64,000 bases of DNA, taken from Artocarpus heterophyllus (lineage: Eukaryota; Streptophyta; Magnoliopsida; Rosales; Moraceae). The stretch spans positions 12,988,372 to 13,052,371 of the forward strand of contig CM046350.1 of NCBI GenBank assembly GCA_025403435.1, given 5' to 3'. The notes beneath the pieces were generated by a model, which ran no database searches, had not been told where the DNA came from, and saw only the letters and a program-made list of their open reading frames with translations. The position numbers and the translations under genes were made by a program. Shown piece by piece: positions 1 to 10,739 of the stretch (positions are counted from its first letter, which is position 1; each line of letters starts with the position of its first letter).

Positions 1-259
1 AGCAACTCCCCTGTAATTCCGAAGATTTCACATCAAGGCGTTTTTAACGCGGTGGTGACAAACACAGTCAGAATAGCAAGTTTCTCTTGCTCGTAATCTA
101 GGGAACAGGTTTGTTATATTCTCAATCTCCCCCAATCCGATTTCCTTTCTAGGGTTTGGCGGTTTGCTGGTTTTTGTTTTGAGTTTTCATCTTAATCATC
201 CTTGGCTCTGTTTCAGTGTAGGGGATTTGAATCTTGACTTTTCGAAGTGATCGGAGGAA
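1..259 (+). promoter_or_regulatory. 5' leader / proximal promoter of the FBS-like F-box gene
   Basis: This stretch lies directly upstream of the first F-box exon and contains no gene. A plausible 5'UTR intron is visible: a GT after the AG near 107 and a pyrimidine-rich stretch ending TTTCAG at about 215. This is inference from splice-like signals only, and the real promoter probably lies outside the window. Confidence 0.35.
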
Positions 260-978
260 ATGGCGTTGGCAAAAATGTACCGGAGTTTATCGATGCCGAA
301 GCGTGGTAGTTTGGTCGGCGATGACGGTTTGGAGCTGGGGCTCGTGAGGTTTTCGAGATCGTTTGGGAGAAAGAGGATCGTGATTTCTAATTTTAGCGAG
401 GATTCCGCTTCCGATTCGAGTCCCAGGACTCCAGCGAAGAAGCGCCGTGGTGGGACAGATATGGTGGTTATGGACCTTGAGAGGTCTCCTCTGGAAGCTC
501 TGCCTGAAGACGTTTTGGTAAGCCCGAATTTCACGAAGCTTGAAATTTCTATTTTCTAATCCCTATGTGATCAGCGAGTAATAGAAAAATTTCGAATTCT
601 TTTGCAGATTCGGATTCTGTGTGGAGTGGACCATGAGGATCTCAATCAGCTTTCTCACGTATCGAAATCGATCAGAGAAGCAGTAAGTGTTGCTAAATTT
701 GCTCATTCCTTTCGTTCAGGTCATTTCTATCTATTGAACATCGAAATTGATCTCGATTTTGGTTTTGCTTTCCGCAGACTCTGATGGCGAAGCAATCGCA
801 TTTCGCTTACAGCACGCCGAAGAAGGTTCCCGCCTTCCGGACCGCCATTGATTTGGAGGATTCTAGCGAGGTCAGTGATGAGTTCGAAACCCCTAATGCG
901 CCAAAGCAATCCAGGCGGACTAGGTCTCGGCTGTTTGGGAAGAATCTCGATAGTATAGCTGTGAATCTCTTCGATTGA
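260..978 (+). CDS. FBS1-like: FBS-type (F-box stress induced) small F-box protein, 3 exons
   Basis: Exons 260-517, 608-682 and 778-978 are joined by GT-AG introns, both in phase 0, and give 177 aa. The start is the first ATG after the leader, and the stop is TGA at 976-978. The short F-box spans about residues 77-115 and begins SPLEALPEDVL; it continues IRILCGVDHEDLNQLSHVSK across the first intron. The N-terminus (YRSLSMPKR) and the basic C-terminal part (RRTRSRLFGKNLD) match the small plant FBS1-FBS4 family (Arabidopsis At1g61340 and relatives). In that family a central F-box binds ASK/SKP1 adaptors of SCF ubiquitin ligases and the proteins interact with 14-3-3; expression is typically stress-induced. 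No LRR or kelch substrate domain is present, as expected for the family. Family assignment rests on motif recognition; which paralogue it is remains undecided. Confidence 0.86.
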
Positions 979-2022
979 AAGCTTTCTGTGGATACAAAGT
1001 CTCCCAATACTCTCAATACTATTTTAGCAAAATGGTAGTTGTAGGTCTAGGCCAGTTTATTCAATCTACTTCATTGAATGGTTGGCTTAATTGTTTGTTT
1101 GTATCATTCTGTACATGTATTAGAGAGAATCGGAGTCTGATAGAAAAAGAAATGAAAAAAAAAAAAAAAAAACAGTTCCACTATTCTTGAAGAGCAAGAT
1201 TGTGCTCTTTCAATTTGATAAAAAGTTTTACGGTGTACAGTTGAATTTGCATACTCTTTGTCTTTGAGCTGTAATCTGTATAATGAAAAAGCAAAAAAGG
1301 AATGCTACATTTCTATTTGTCCTGTTCTTTTATGTTTGTTCTTTTTGTTATTGCTTTCTTGCTGACAAGATTGAAAATGAAGGAGAATTTACTGAATATG
1401 TTATGCTTTAATGGGGAAAAGTGAAAAGGGCACATTTGTTCTTAAAGTTATTGTTTAATTGGGTATTGCTTTGGGCAATGCTGAATCCATGTACTGCATG
1501 GTTTTGATGCTATAAATATCTATAAGAGAGAGGATTTCAAGATTCGAGATGGTCAAAGTCAATGATATTAATAGTGGATTCGGAGATATTGCAAGATTTT
1601 TGGAATGTTATGTCGTTTGGAGTGGACTCGTTAAATTGTTAAAGTAGGCATTCTAGACGATGTGCACTCATTAATTGGAGCATTATTGGCGTATAGAAAC
1701 TGCCAATAAAATTATCTCTCCAAACATTTTTTTTTTCAGTCCTAGTATATGATGTTGTAAAAGTAAAATTAAGATAGCGTTTTGTGGACAGTCGAAAAAG
1801 CATGGAAGTTTCAGGTTCATACCACTGTAAGGCAAGACGCGTTAGACTTGTGGGGGACAACAACCAGCTGTGCTTTGTTCTCAGTGCTGAGTTGTTCTTT
1901 ACTTGGCCAGGTTGGTGACGCTCCAGTAATGATTCACGAATATCAGCCGTCCCCAGTTAGACTGTTGTTGGCCTAATAGGGCCCAAATCTAACGTGGTAT
2001 ATGGTAATATGAGTTACCTTTT
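979..2022. other. 3' flank of F-box gene, no further gene seen
   Basis: The 3'UTR probably ends before or near the A-rich run at 1153-1171. After that I see only AT-rich non-coding sequence with short chance reading frames. No RNA gene or conserved motif was recognised. Confidence 0.4.
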
Positions 2023-2283
2023 GTTTGGTTAAGGTGATTCTCACCGCAAACTCAGTTATCTCTCACATATTATAAAAGTTGTTATAATATAAAGCTCTCA
2101 CATGTTAAAGTAAAAACGGTTCCCACCACTAGACAAACACCCTTTTAGAACCAAATTTTTTTGTTGCTACGGCATAAAGCTCTCACATGCTACAATAACA
2201 AAAAAAAATATGCTATATTATAAAACTTTCATATGCTATAGTGTTTTCAACCTATATTGGTTCTAACCAATGCTTCCAAACAC
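2023..2283. repeat. MITE of the 'GTTTGG...CATGTGAGAG' family, copy 1
   Basis: The ends are imperfect inverted repeats: GTTTGGTTAAGG on the left, and CCAAACAC on the right preceded by GGTTCTAACCAA. The interior carries the family hallmark, repeated 'ctctcacatg(c/t)ta' motifs in an AT-rich context with runs such as 'ataaagctctcacatg'. Related copies occur at 3309-3466, 24709-24833, 58090-58222, 61370-61515 and 62350-62483. It has no coding capacity. It could be a hAT- or PIF-type MITE; no clear target-site duplication was found. Confidence 0.55.
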
Positions 2284-3308
2284 TGTAGTAATTTTCTCTA
2301 ACTTGAAGTGTACGAATAACCCAAAATAAGGTGTAAACTTTGCGTGGTATACACTGTACATACAGTTGATTTTTCTGCAACTAAATGAAAATAAAAACAA
2401 ATATAAATATAAAAATAAGCTGTTAAAAGCAAATATAAGTTTTAGTGAAAATAAATAATAAATAAGAAATTATACTCTTATTATTGAACGATTAAAATTG
2501 AAAAGCAGAAACATAATGTACCACAACTTCTTCCAAATTAAAAGTTCTCGTTCATAGTTTTTTGCTGGATTAGTGCAACATGGAATGGGATTAGTTTTTA
2601 ATTTTTGGTCACTAGATAGGCATTCATGGTGTTTGCACTTGGAAACTAAAGTGTTATACATAGAACAAAAGAATTAATACAAATGTTGAAAAGACTATAA
2701 GGAAAGAAGAAGGAGAAGACGAAACGGATGTAACTCTCAATTTGTCTTTGATGCGCTACATTTACGCCTTCTTTTATGGAACTTCTAAAATGGGAACAAT
2801 GGGTAGTATAACCGATTTTGCAAATTGGACGCATTTTGTTTTGGTGGCAATAAGGTATAAACTCAACACTGCATGTGAGAATGAAAACAGCGCAAGGACG
2901 CCTCTCACATTAATACAATTGACTATAGCAGAGCATGATGTTGGATCTCATGAAGACCATTGACGTGTGATTCAAATGCATGCACGACTTGGGGCATACA
3001 CAAGGGAATTCACCTTTTTGTCAAAGAAGTTTCTTAGGTACTATCCTATACATGGTTGACTGATGATATTTTCTCCGGTACATACAATGGGGTAAAGTTG
3101 ATAAGGAAGTAGTTTCACATGACCATCAATCTAGAACCACCTTTTTTTTTGTTTGTTTTTTTTTTTTTTTTTTTTTTCCCTCTAGGGTTTTAGATTATCC
3201 AAAATGGTAGGAGAGTAACTCCCACAGATTCACTCATGTAGGTTTTAAAAAAGTCTAATACTTGCGCTAAATTACCGCGATATCCAATGGTCCGATCATG
3301 TTTATAGA

Positions 3309-3466
3309 GCGTTTGACAAAGTTAGTTAGAACCAACTTTTTAGTTTAAAACACATTAACATATGAGAGGTTTATACTGTAGTAACTTTTTTCATTTTACT
3401 GTAGCATGTGAGAATTTAATACTATTCATAACCAAAAGGTTAGTTCTAACCAATTTTACCAAACAC
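3309..3466. repeat. MITE of the same family, copy 2 (about 158 bp, clear terminal inverted repeats)
   Basis: The left end reads GTTTGACAAAGTTAGTTAGA and the right end is its imperfect reverse complement (TAGTTCTAACCAATTTTACC followed by AAACAC). Between them are 'catatgagaggtttatactgtagtaac' and 'gtagcatgtgagaatttaatact', mirror-related halves typical of a hairpin-forming MITE. This is the cleanest copy of the family in the window. Confidence 0.65.
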
Positions 3467-4385
3467 CTATTAATTTTTCTTTTTTTTTAGGGTTTGACCC
3501 ACATGTTTTGCAACTTAAAGCATTCCATATGCAACCAATCATAAAAAGATTGACCCCGCCAAGTCTTGCTCACACTTACTGGTTTCTTGTTTTGTCTTTC
3601 TAACGATTTTTATAAAGTTGATCAATTTGTGCCTCAAAAGATATTAAAAAGTACACATGAAACTATTGTATTTCACAAAAATTAAAGATCTTTGTTTTTG
3701 TAGAAAGAGTTGAACACATTAACCTTTAGAAAGAGTTAAGCACATTGATCTATCATGTTAAGCATAGACTACTCCTCTTTCTTTTTTCAAAACTTATGAG
3801 AGAAAATAGAGAATAGGCCTCTCTTTACTCGTAGATTTATGCGCAATTTGTTATTTCTTATATTTTTATCTCTCTCTTTTTTTTTTTTGTTTGAAATTCC
3901 ATGTCTATTATTGGTCTAAGCTATCTAAAATTTTAGAATTTGTGCTACTCTCCTGTCACGCAAGATGTTAATACATCACTTTTCCAGCCAAGTGATGTAG
4001 GATGATTATTACTATAATAGCGATTTTTATATTTTAACTTTATTTTGTTCCTAGTTTATCGTTATTAACCTAATTAGTCGTCCATTGTAATAAGTACTTG
4101 TCATGGTTTTATTAGAGGGATATAAATACCCTTATAAGCTAATTGTAATAATTGGGCCAAAATATTGATATTGAATACAAAGCTTTGAATGTTTTATTTT
4201 CTAGTCGGGAGTTTTCTCCTTTAAAAGCTTTTTTAGGTGGATTTTCGAATCCTCTATTTTGAGAAATGTTTTCAAGAGTGCACGAAAGCGTAAGCTAAAA
4301 CCACTATAGCTACTTGATCATGATGCCCATTTTTGGGAGATTCTTTACCATCTGGTGTAATAAATTTTTCTATTCATTTTTCACC
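3467..4385. other. AT-rich intergenic sequence or upstream intron, nothing recognised
   Basis: No open frame with recognisable similarity, no RNA gene and no clear repeat ends were found. It could be promoter or intron of the interrupted gene that follows. Confidence 0.3.
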
Positions 4386-5323
4386 TAGGAGGTACCTGCT
4401 GATGCAGTAAATAACATGTTAGGTAATATAAGTTTTTCCAGCCCCCACATTTTTTTTAAATGGTTCATGCTTTCTTTTTCATTTGTTAATTATTCGGCCC
4501 GCGTTATGCTTTGGCAGTGAATTATGTCTAGCCTATCAGCAAGGATATACCTGGTTCAGATGAGTACTTTGATCAATTAAACCAGTTAAGAACTTGACTG
4601 TTCATTTTCCTTCTGCGACTCTATTTGTGGCTAATTCTGTTTTACTCTATAGGAGGTTATATTTTCAGAACTTGACCGAGTAGAGGTTCGAAGATGTTTG
4701 GATGAAATGAAGCGGTCACTGGAATGTAAATCCAATTTGAACTCGAGGGATAACTCCTCACCTCATTCTCAGAGAAGCTCTGTTTGGTCGTGTTCCACTT
4801 GTATCTCTTCACCTTGGTAGAGCCCTATCCGACCACATCCTATGCCTTTGCTGCAATATCAAGGACCACCAACAGGTTTCTCCCTGCTGCAAGTAGGATC
4901 TGGCTATGTAATTTTGACATTTTGTATGCATATGGTCCTCATATAGTTTTCATTGGTTCAGTCATGAATGGAAATTGGATGAGTTCTCATTTATCTGCCT
5001 CTCCATCGAAGTGTACTAATTACCAAATTTCTGACGAAGTTGAGCTTTTCCATGTCCTTGTTTAATTCATGTAGTACGCTCTCTGGTCACAGGTATGCAT
5101 ATGAGTATGACTGCTTTGAAATACATTAATTTATCATAGCCTGTGCTTACATCTTTATGTGTGCATTTCCTGTGTTCCATTTTGAATTTGCCATCGTCTG
5201 CCCGTTACAGTTCAGTGGACAGCTTGGAAGTACAAGATCACTTCCAGAAACATACAGAGGAAATCCAAGTTTTTCCACACATAGAGCAACAATCCCACAT
5301 GGAACTAGTTCAAATTATGAAAG
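4386..5323 (+). pseudogene. Upstream exon remnants of an unrecognised gene interrupted by the copia element
   Basis: Several exon-like segments on the + strand are bounded by AG/GT signals. They lie at about 4388-4421 (EVPADAVNNMLG), 4532-4585 (PISKDIPGSDEYFDQLNQ), 4653-4775 (starts EVIFSELDRVEVRRC and continues with a charged helix and a Ser-rich tail) and 5211-5323 (starts FSGQLGSTRSLPETYRG). The last segment ends exactly where the copia LTR begins. Between 4770 and 4910 the coding sense jumps between frames with a stop in the middle, so at least this part looks broken. I do not recognise the protein; it looks like a low-complexity, Ser/Tyr/Gly-rich nuclear-type protein. The matching 3' exons lie at 10740-11095, beyond the transposon. 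It could be a dead gene, or a gene still transcribed through an intronic transposon. Confidence 0.4.
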
Positions 5324-5325
5324 TG

Positions 5326-5718
5326 TGAAAAAACCACACTTTTTCCACTAATGAAGGGTGAAAAAACTACGAGCAGAGGAGAAGCAATCCACTAATAACA
5401 AAACAGAAATTACAACGGTGTTTAGAGCTCTCAAATACAGAAATTCACTCACTCAATACTCACAAACTCACAAGATTGAATTCTCTGTATCACTCTCAAC
5501 GCTATGATCTCTATGATATTTTGTGACTACTCTAAACTATAGAGAATATGACATATATATATGTATGGGGACTCAAATCCTAGCTAAAAATGACCCAAAA
5601 CGCATAAAAACGTAGAATATATGTTCAGGCCGAATCGGTGCGCCGCGGCGCTCGTGCACCGAATTTTAGCATCACGGCGCTCCCTTTCTGCCAAAGGATT
5701 TTAGGTCAGATAATAACA
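5326..5718 (-). repeat. 3' LTR of the copia element (truncated at its outer edge)
   Basis: This LTR aligns with 10089-10517, including the shared stretches around 'gaaattcactcactcaat', 'ttctctgtatcactctcaa' and 'atatatatatgtat'. Both end in aataaca on the + strand. The outer ~62 bp of the LTR (10027-10088 in the other copy) is missing here, so host sequence joins directly to the interior of the LTR. On the element's strand the TATA-like repeat lies at about 5550-5565. Confidence 0.88.
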
Positions 5719-5808
5719 ATCTCCGCTTTGACATAAAATCCACCATAAAGAACTCCAATATGTGATTAATCAAATTCTCCACCTCTTCCACAAAGCCCCA
5801 ACGGGCAA

Positions 5809-6560
5809 CTAACAAACACGAGCATGAACTCCAATCAATTTCAAGCAATGCTCAAACTTAGCTGTAGGTAATGACTTAGTCATTATATCGGCAGGATTAT
5901 CATGTGTACTGATTTTGCTCACAACGATATCACCACGAGCAACAATATCATAAACAAAGTGATAACGAATGTCAATGTGCTTCGTCTTCTCATGAAACAT
6001 TTGATCTTTAGTGAGAAAAATAGCACTCTGACTTCACACATTACCATAGTAGTCTTCAAGTCTTCACTGAGTTCTCCAAATAGGCCTTTCAACCAAATAG
6101 CTTCTTTGAAAGCCTCTGTAATAGCCATATATTAAGCCTTAGTAGTAGACAAGGCAGCTGTAGCCTGCAAGGTAGCATTTCAACTGATAGCACAACCACC
6201 AACTGTAAACACAAACTCAATAAGCGATCTCCTTTTATCCAGGTCTCCAGCAAAATCAGAATCAATGTATTCCACAACACCATCTCTAGTCATCCCAAAG
6301 TGCAAACAAACATCAATAGTACCACACAAATATCTGAAAATCCATTGCACTGTTTTCCAGTGCTCTTTATCTGGATTAGCCATGTATCTACTAATTGCAC
6401 TAACTACATATGATAAATCTATGCGAGAACATACCATAGCATACATGAGGGAACCAACTGCACTAGAGTACGGAACATGTGACATGTACTCAATCTCATT
6501 GTCTGACTGTGGAGCTAACGCACCTGAAAGTCTTAAATGTACTACTAATGGAGTGCTCAC
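5809..6560 (-). pseudogene. copia RNase H / 3' end of pol, broken into several frames
   Basis: Read on the minus strand, 6560-6180 shows the copia RNase H region: MANPDKEHWKTVQWIFRYL, then the acidic motif YIDSDFAGDLDKRRS. Frames 6128-5919 and 6000-5809 carry the last part, ending with the typical HIDIRYHF...[11 protein letters not shown] segment. Each block ends in a stop or frame change, so RNase H is not made as one protein. Confidence 0.85.
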
Positions 6561-6572
6561 TGGTTTTGCTTT

Positions 6573-7514
6573 CTACATGTTGAACCTGTGCAAAACTTTT
6601 TCGATGTATCCTTTCTGACTCAGATATAGCTTACCTGCTTTTCTATTTCTCAAAATCTCTATGCCAAGAATCTTCTTGGTAGCTCCCAAGTCCTTCATCT
6701 CAAACTCTCTCTTGAGTTGAGCCTTTAGTTTCTTAATCTCTCCTTTATCGTTAGCAGCAATCAACATATCAGCAACATATAAGAGCAAATAAACAAAGGA
6801 CCCATCATCACCCCTCTTGAAGTAGACACAGCTGTCATAGTTACTCCTCTTAAACTCATGAGCAGTTATAAATGCGTCAAATCTTTTATACCATTGCCTA
6901 GGAGACTGTTTCAAACCATAAAGAGACTTTTTCAACAAGCAAACATAGTTTTCTTTACCTATAACAATGAAACCCTCGGGTTGCTGCATGTAAATGTCTT
7001 CGTCGAGCTCTTCATGCAAGAATGCAATCTTCACATCTAACTGCTCAAGCTCAAGATCATGAGCAGCCACAATACCAAGCAAGGCTTGAATTGAGCTATG
7101 CTTAACCACAGGAGAAAAAACATCTATAAAGTCAATACTTGGAACCTGACTGTATCCTTTTGCAACAAATCTAACCTTGTACCTAGCATCTTTAACTCCC
7201 AGTGTACCTTCTTTTCTTTTAAATACCCATTTGCAGCGAACAACTTTCTTCCCTTTGGGTAACTTCACCAAATCCCATGTGTCATTCTTATGTAGGGATT
7301 CCATCTCCTCCTGCATAGCAATCATCTACTTACCAGAGTCAACTGAATTAACCGCCTCTGAATAGGTAGAAGGTTTCTCACCAGACTTAATACCTTCTGC
7401 CTCTGATAAAGCATAAGCCACCAAGTCGGCCTCAGCATACCTCTGTGGAGGCCTAACATCTCTCATTGGCCTATCCTTTGCAATAGAGTACAGTGGTGGC
7501 GGTAGTGATGGCAA
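6573..7514 (-). pseudogene. copia reverse transcriptase, active-site box YVAD
   Basis: The open frame 7325-6573 (250 aa) covers the RVT_2 domain: WVFKRKEG near residue 35, the first catalytic Asp in QLDVKIAFLHEE near residue 97, SLYGLKQSPRQWY near 135-146, and YVADMLI at residues 183-189. The family signature at the last site is YVDD; here codon 6771-6773 (read GCT) gives Ala in place of the first of the paired aspartates, which should abolish polymerase activity. A stop separates this block from an upstream piece, 7514-7326 (ends STYSEAVNSVDSGK), that is normally continuous with it. Confidence 0.92.
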
Positions 7515-7883
7515 TGGGGAAGCATTATTGCCTTAACTCTTTGAACTTGACTGGGAAGTCGAATCGGATGATGTACCTGTCTCAATTTAAAACTCCACCT
7601 GTCTGCCAGATTTCTCCTGATCAACATTACTAGACCCTATAGTAGATGTCCCACGTCGGCCTCAGCATACCTCTGTGGAGGCCTAACATCTCTCATTGGC
7701 CTATCCTTAGCAATAGAGTACAGTGGTGGCGGCAGTGATGGCAATGGGGAAGCATTATCGGCTTAACTCTCTGAACTTGACTGGGAAGTCGAATCGGATG
7801 ATGTACCTGTCTCAATTTAAAACTCCACCTGTCTGCCAGATCTCTCCTGTCAACATTACTAGACCCCGTAGTAGATGTCCCAC
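7425..7883. repeat. Tandem 230-bp duplication inside the copia pol region
   Basis: The block 7425-7654 (starting gtcggcctcagcatacctct) is repeated at 7655-7883 with only a handful of substitutions and one single-base deletion (tctcctgatcaac versus tctcctgtcaac). Both copies encode the linker between integrase and RT. Because the copies are far more alike than the two LTRs, the duplication is probably younger than the insertion. Confidence 0.93.
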
Positions 7884-8663
7884 GTAACATGAAAGTCTCA
7901 TCAAACATAATATCTCTACTAATAATAACTTTCTTGGTTTTTGGGCACCATAACTTATAGCCTTTAACACCAGGCTTATAACTAAGAAATATGCACTTCA
8001 TGGATTTAGGCTCTAACTTTCCATTGTCAACATGAGCATAGACAGGACAACAAAAATTCTTGAATTAGAGTAATCTACAGGTTCTCCTGACCACATCTCT
8101 TGTAGTGTCTTATTGTTAATAGCGATGGAAGGAGAGCGATTGACCAAATAGCAAGTTGTAGAAGCAACTTTAGCCCAAAACGACTTACGTAACCCAGCAT
8201 TGGAGCGTATGTAGCGCACTTTCTCCATCAACTCTTGTTCATCCTCTCAGCCACACCATTTTGCTGCGAAGTATGACGAAATGTTAAATCTCTCAGAATT
8301 CCTTTTGATTTATAGAAAGTATTAAATTCATGTGAACAAAACTCCAAGCCATTATCAGTGCGGAGACATTTAACTGGCTTGCCAGTTTGCTTTTCTACCA
8401 TGGTTTTCCAATATTTGAAAGTAGCAAAAACATCATTCTTCTACTTCAAAAAAATGTCCATACCTTTCTGGAATAGTTGTCAATGATGGTAAGCATATAA
8501 TTAACACTACCATGAGAATGAACAGTAGACGGTCCCCAAAGGTCAAAATGAACATACTCCAAAATATCTTTTGTGTTGTGAATGCCTTTGCCAAATCGAA
8601 CACTCTTTTGCTTTCTAAACACACAGCACTCACAGAACTCCATCTTACGTATGCACTATCCAC
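7693..8663 (-). pseudogene. copia integrase, fragmented
   Basis: From the 5' side of the element, 8663-8433 carries the start of the integrase core: a block with VHFDLWGPSTVHSHGS, whose Asp is the first acidic residue of the DDE triad, and then NYSRKVWTFF in another frame. A frame at 8231-8013 has MMEKVRYIRSNAGLRKSFWA and CYLVNRSPS, and 8001-7693 has the integrase C-terminal motif KCIFLSYKPGVKGYKLW. At least three frames are used, so the enzyme is disrupted. Confidence 0.87.
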
Positions 8664-9162
8664 TAAGAAGCCCCCTCTTACTTAACTCTGCCATTCGAAG
8701 CTTACTCATATGCCCTAGTCGCATATGCCATAACTTAGTGAGATCACTATCAGACATAGTGGATATAAAAACTTTTGCATCACCAACAACTATAGTACCC
8801 TGCAGAACATATAAACCAACAGTCTTCTTCTGCCCTTTCATCATCACAAGAGCGCTTTTACTGACTTTCAGAACTCCACCTTCAACGGTGTACTTATACC
8901 CTTTAGCATCAAGAGTACTTAAGGAAACTAAATTCCTCTTAAGATCGAGGACATGCTTTACGTCACCTAGTGTCCTCGTTACACCATCATGCATCTTAAT
9001 TATGATGGTACCAATACCAGCAACCTTGCATAGGGCGTTGTTTCCTATCAAAATAGAGCCCTTATGAGCTGTCTTATATATTGAAAACCAGTCCCGGTTG
9101 GGACACATATGAAACGTACATGCAGAGTCAAGAACCCAATCCTCACAATTTCGAATCACCAT
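8656..9162 (-). pseudogene. copia protease and GAG-pre-integrase domain
   Basis: A 168-aa open frame begins MVIRNCEDWVLDSACTFHM. The VLDSACTFHM motif is the copia aspartic protease active site (DSA). It continues through a protease fold segment (CKVAGIGTIIIKMHDG) and ends with the GAG-pre-integrase motif LWHMRLGHMSKLRM. Upstream on the same strand, around 9240-9330, sequence encoding a CCHC zinc knuckle (CNYCTNKGHIKTEC) can be read. Confidence 0.88.
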
Positions 9163-9435
9163 CAGAAATTATCAAAAGCTCACCATCAGAAACTTCTTCA
9201 ACAACACTAGCCTCACCGGCATTTAGTTTCTTCCCCTTCTGATTATCAGCCCTCTTATTTTTATTCTGCAACATATAACACTCAGTTTTAATGTGCCCTT
9301 TATTCGTGCAATAGTTACAGAATTTCTCCTTATTTTTGGATTTGGACTACCTCTACTCTTAGTCCCAGAACTTCTCTCTTGGGTTTTACCTCTAACAACT
9401 AGACCCTCTTCTTGTGTTTCGGATCTAGTAACTAA

Positions 9436-9996
9436 CTATTTCATCTTTTCTTTAAAAAATAAAGCCTTATAAACCTCATCTAGGGTAAGAATGTCTTGAC
9501 TATACAAGACAGTATCCCTAAATGTGGCATACGATGAAGGCAGTGAACATAATAAAATTAACCCAAGGTCTTCTTCATCATACTTAACTTCCATAGTCTC
9601 CAAATTAGACACAATCTCTTTAAACACTATTAAATAATCCTCGAGGGACGTACCTTCAGATATTCTGTGAGAGTATAGACACTGCTTTAGATGAATTTTA
9701 CTAGTTAGACTCTTGGTCATGTATAATTGCTCTTGCTTGAGCCATAAAACAGTAGCGGTCTTTTCTTTTAGTACATCCTGTAAAATTTGATTTGACAGAT
9801 GAAGGTGTATTTGGGACAGAGCCTTTTGGTTTTTACGCTCCTTTTCCTCTTTCGTCCATGATGAGGGCATCTTATCGAAACCCAATAGCGCATCATCAAA
9901 GTTCATCTGCGTCAGAACGGCTTGCATCTTCACCTACTATAGAGAAAACCTTATTATGCAATCTAAAAGCAGAATATCGAATCTCATGGTTGCCAT
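9436..9996 (-). pseudogene. copia gag (UBN2-type), two consecutive internal stops
   Basis: Minus-strand reading from ATG 9996-9994 gives MATMRFDI and a short leader, then two adjacent TAG codons at 9939-9934. The 165-aa frame 9933-9436 follows, with typical copia gag features (SQIHLHLSNQILQDV, CLYSHRISEGTSLEDYL, LGLILLCSLPSSYATF). The frame is otherwise unbroken across the stops. gag therefore cannot be translated from its normal start. Confidence 0.9.
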
Positions 9997-10012
9997 ACAA
10001 ACCAAAGCCAAC

Positions 10013-10024
10013 GCTCTGATATCA
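10013..10024 (-). other. copia primer-binding site (initiator tRNA-Met)
   Basis: The plus strand reads gctctgatatca, which on the element strand is TGATATCAGAGC. It differs by one base from the usual plant copia primer-binding sequence TGGTATCAGAGC. It lies just inside the inner edge of the right-hand LTR, where a primer-binding site belongs, and fixes the element's orientation. Confidence 0.85.
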
Positions 10025-10026
10025 CT

Positions 10027-10517
10027 TATTAGAAATTAAAGCAATAAGCAACAAGACATAGAGAGAAATATGCACATAAAATTTTAAGTGAAAAAACCCT
10101 AATGAAGAGTGAAAAAACCACGGATAGAGGAGAAACAATGAACTAATCACAAAACAGAAATTACAACGGTATTTAAAGCACTTAAATACGGAAATTCACT
10201 CACTCAATCACTTACAAACTCACAACATTGAGTTCTCTGTATCACTCTCAATGCTATAATCTCTATAATATTTTGTGACTAATGTAAACTGTGGAGAATA
10301 AGATATATATATATGTATAGAGACTCAAACCTTAGCAAAAAATAACCCAAAAAAGCGTAAAAACCCAGAACATATGTTCAGGCCGAATCAGAAATATATG
10401 TTCAGACCGAATCGGAGCACCGCGACGCTGCTTTTCAAGTTCCACGGTGCTTGTACACCGAATTATAGCACCACAACGCTGCCTTTTTATCGAAGGATTT
10501 TGGGTCACATAATAACA
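10027..10517 (-). repeat. 5' LTR of the copia element (with small internal duplication)
   Basis: The inner boundary is set by the primer-binding site: 'tattagaaattaaagc' follows it by two bases, with the usual TG terminal base pair decayed to TA. The outer edge is aataaca at 10511-10517. Compared with the other LTR it carries an extra ~30 bp, because 'atatgttcag(g/a)ccgaatc' occurs twice at 10373-10413. The GC-rich segment around 10418-10480 matches 5634-5690 in the other LTR. Confidence 0.85.
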
Positions 10518-10739
10518 CCTCCATTTCGTCCAAGTCCTTTGGGGCGCTCCCGCATGGTAGGTAGACAAGAAAAGGCCACAACTGTAGACATTGTAACGTC
10601 TATTTTAGTTTACTATGCGCGGCAACATTCTTTTAAAATTTGGTAATGTTAATTTTGCGTCTTCTAACCTTTGACTGGAAGTTCCATCTTCTTACGCCCA
10701 AAGGATTTTTTTTTTTTTGAAAGATTGTCCCCTTTTTTG

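Larger units (their letters stand above)
5326..10517 (-). mobile_element. Degenerate Ty1/copia LTR retrotransposon, antisense
   Basis: Two related LTRs (5326-5718 and about 10027-10517) enclose, on the minus strand, gag, protease, GAG-pre-integrase, integrase, reverse transcriptase and RNase H in the Ty1/copia order (integrase before RT). A primer-binding site complementary to initiator tRNA-Met lies at 10013-10024 next to the 5' LTR. Every coding part is broken by stops or frame changes, and the RT active-site box is altered, so the copy cannot move on its own. The two LTRs differ at many positions, which implies an old insertion. No target-site duplication remains because the element's 3' LTR is cut short at its outer edge. 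It sits between exons of an unrecognised host gene. Confidence 0.95.
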
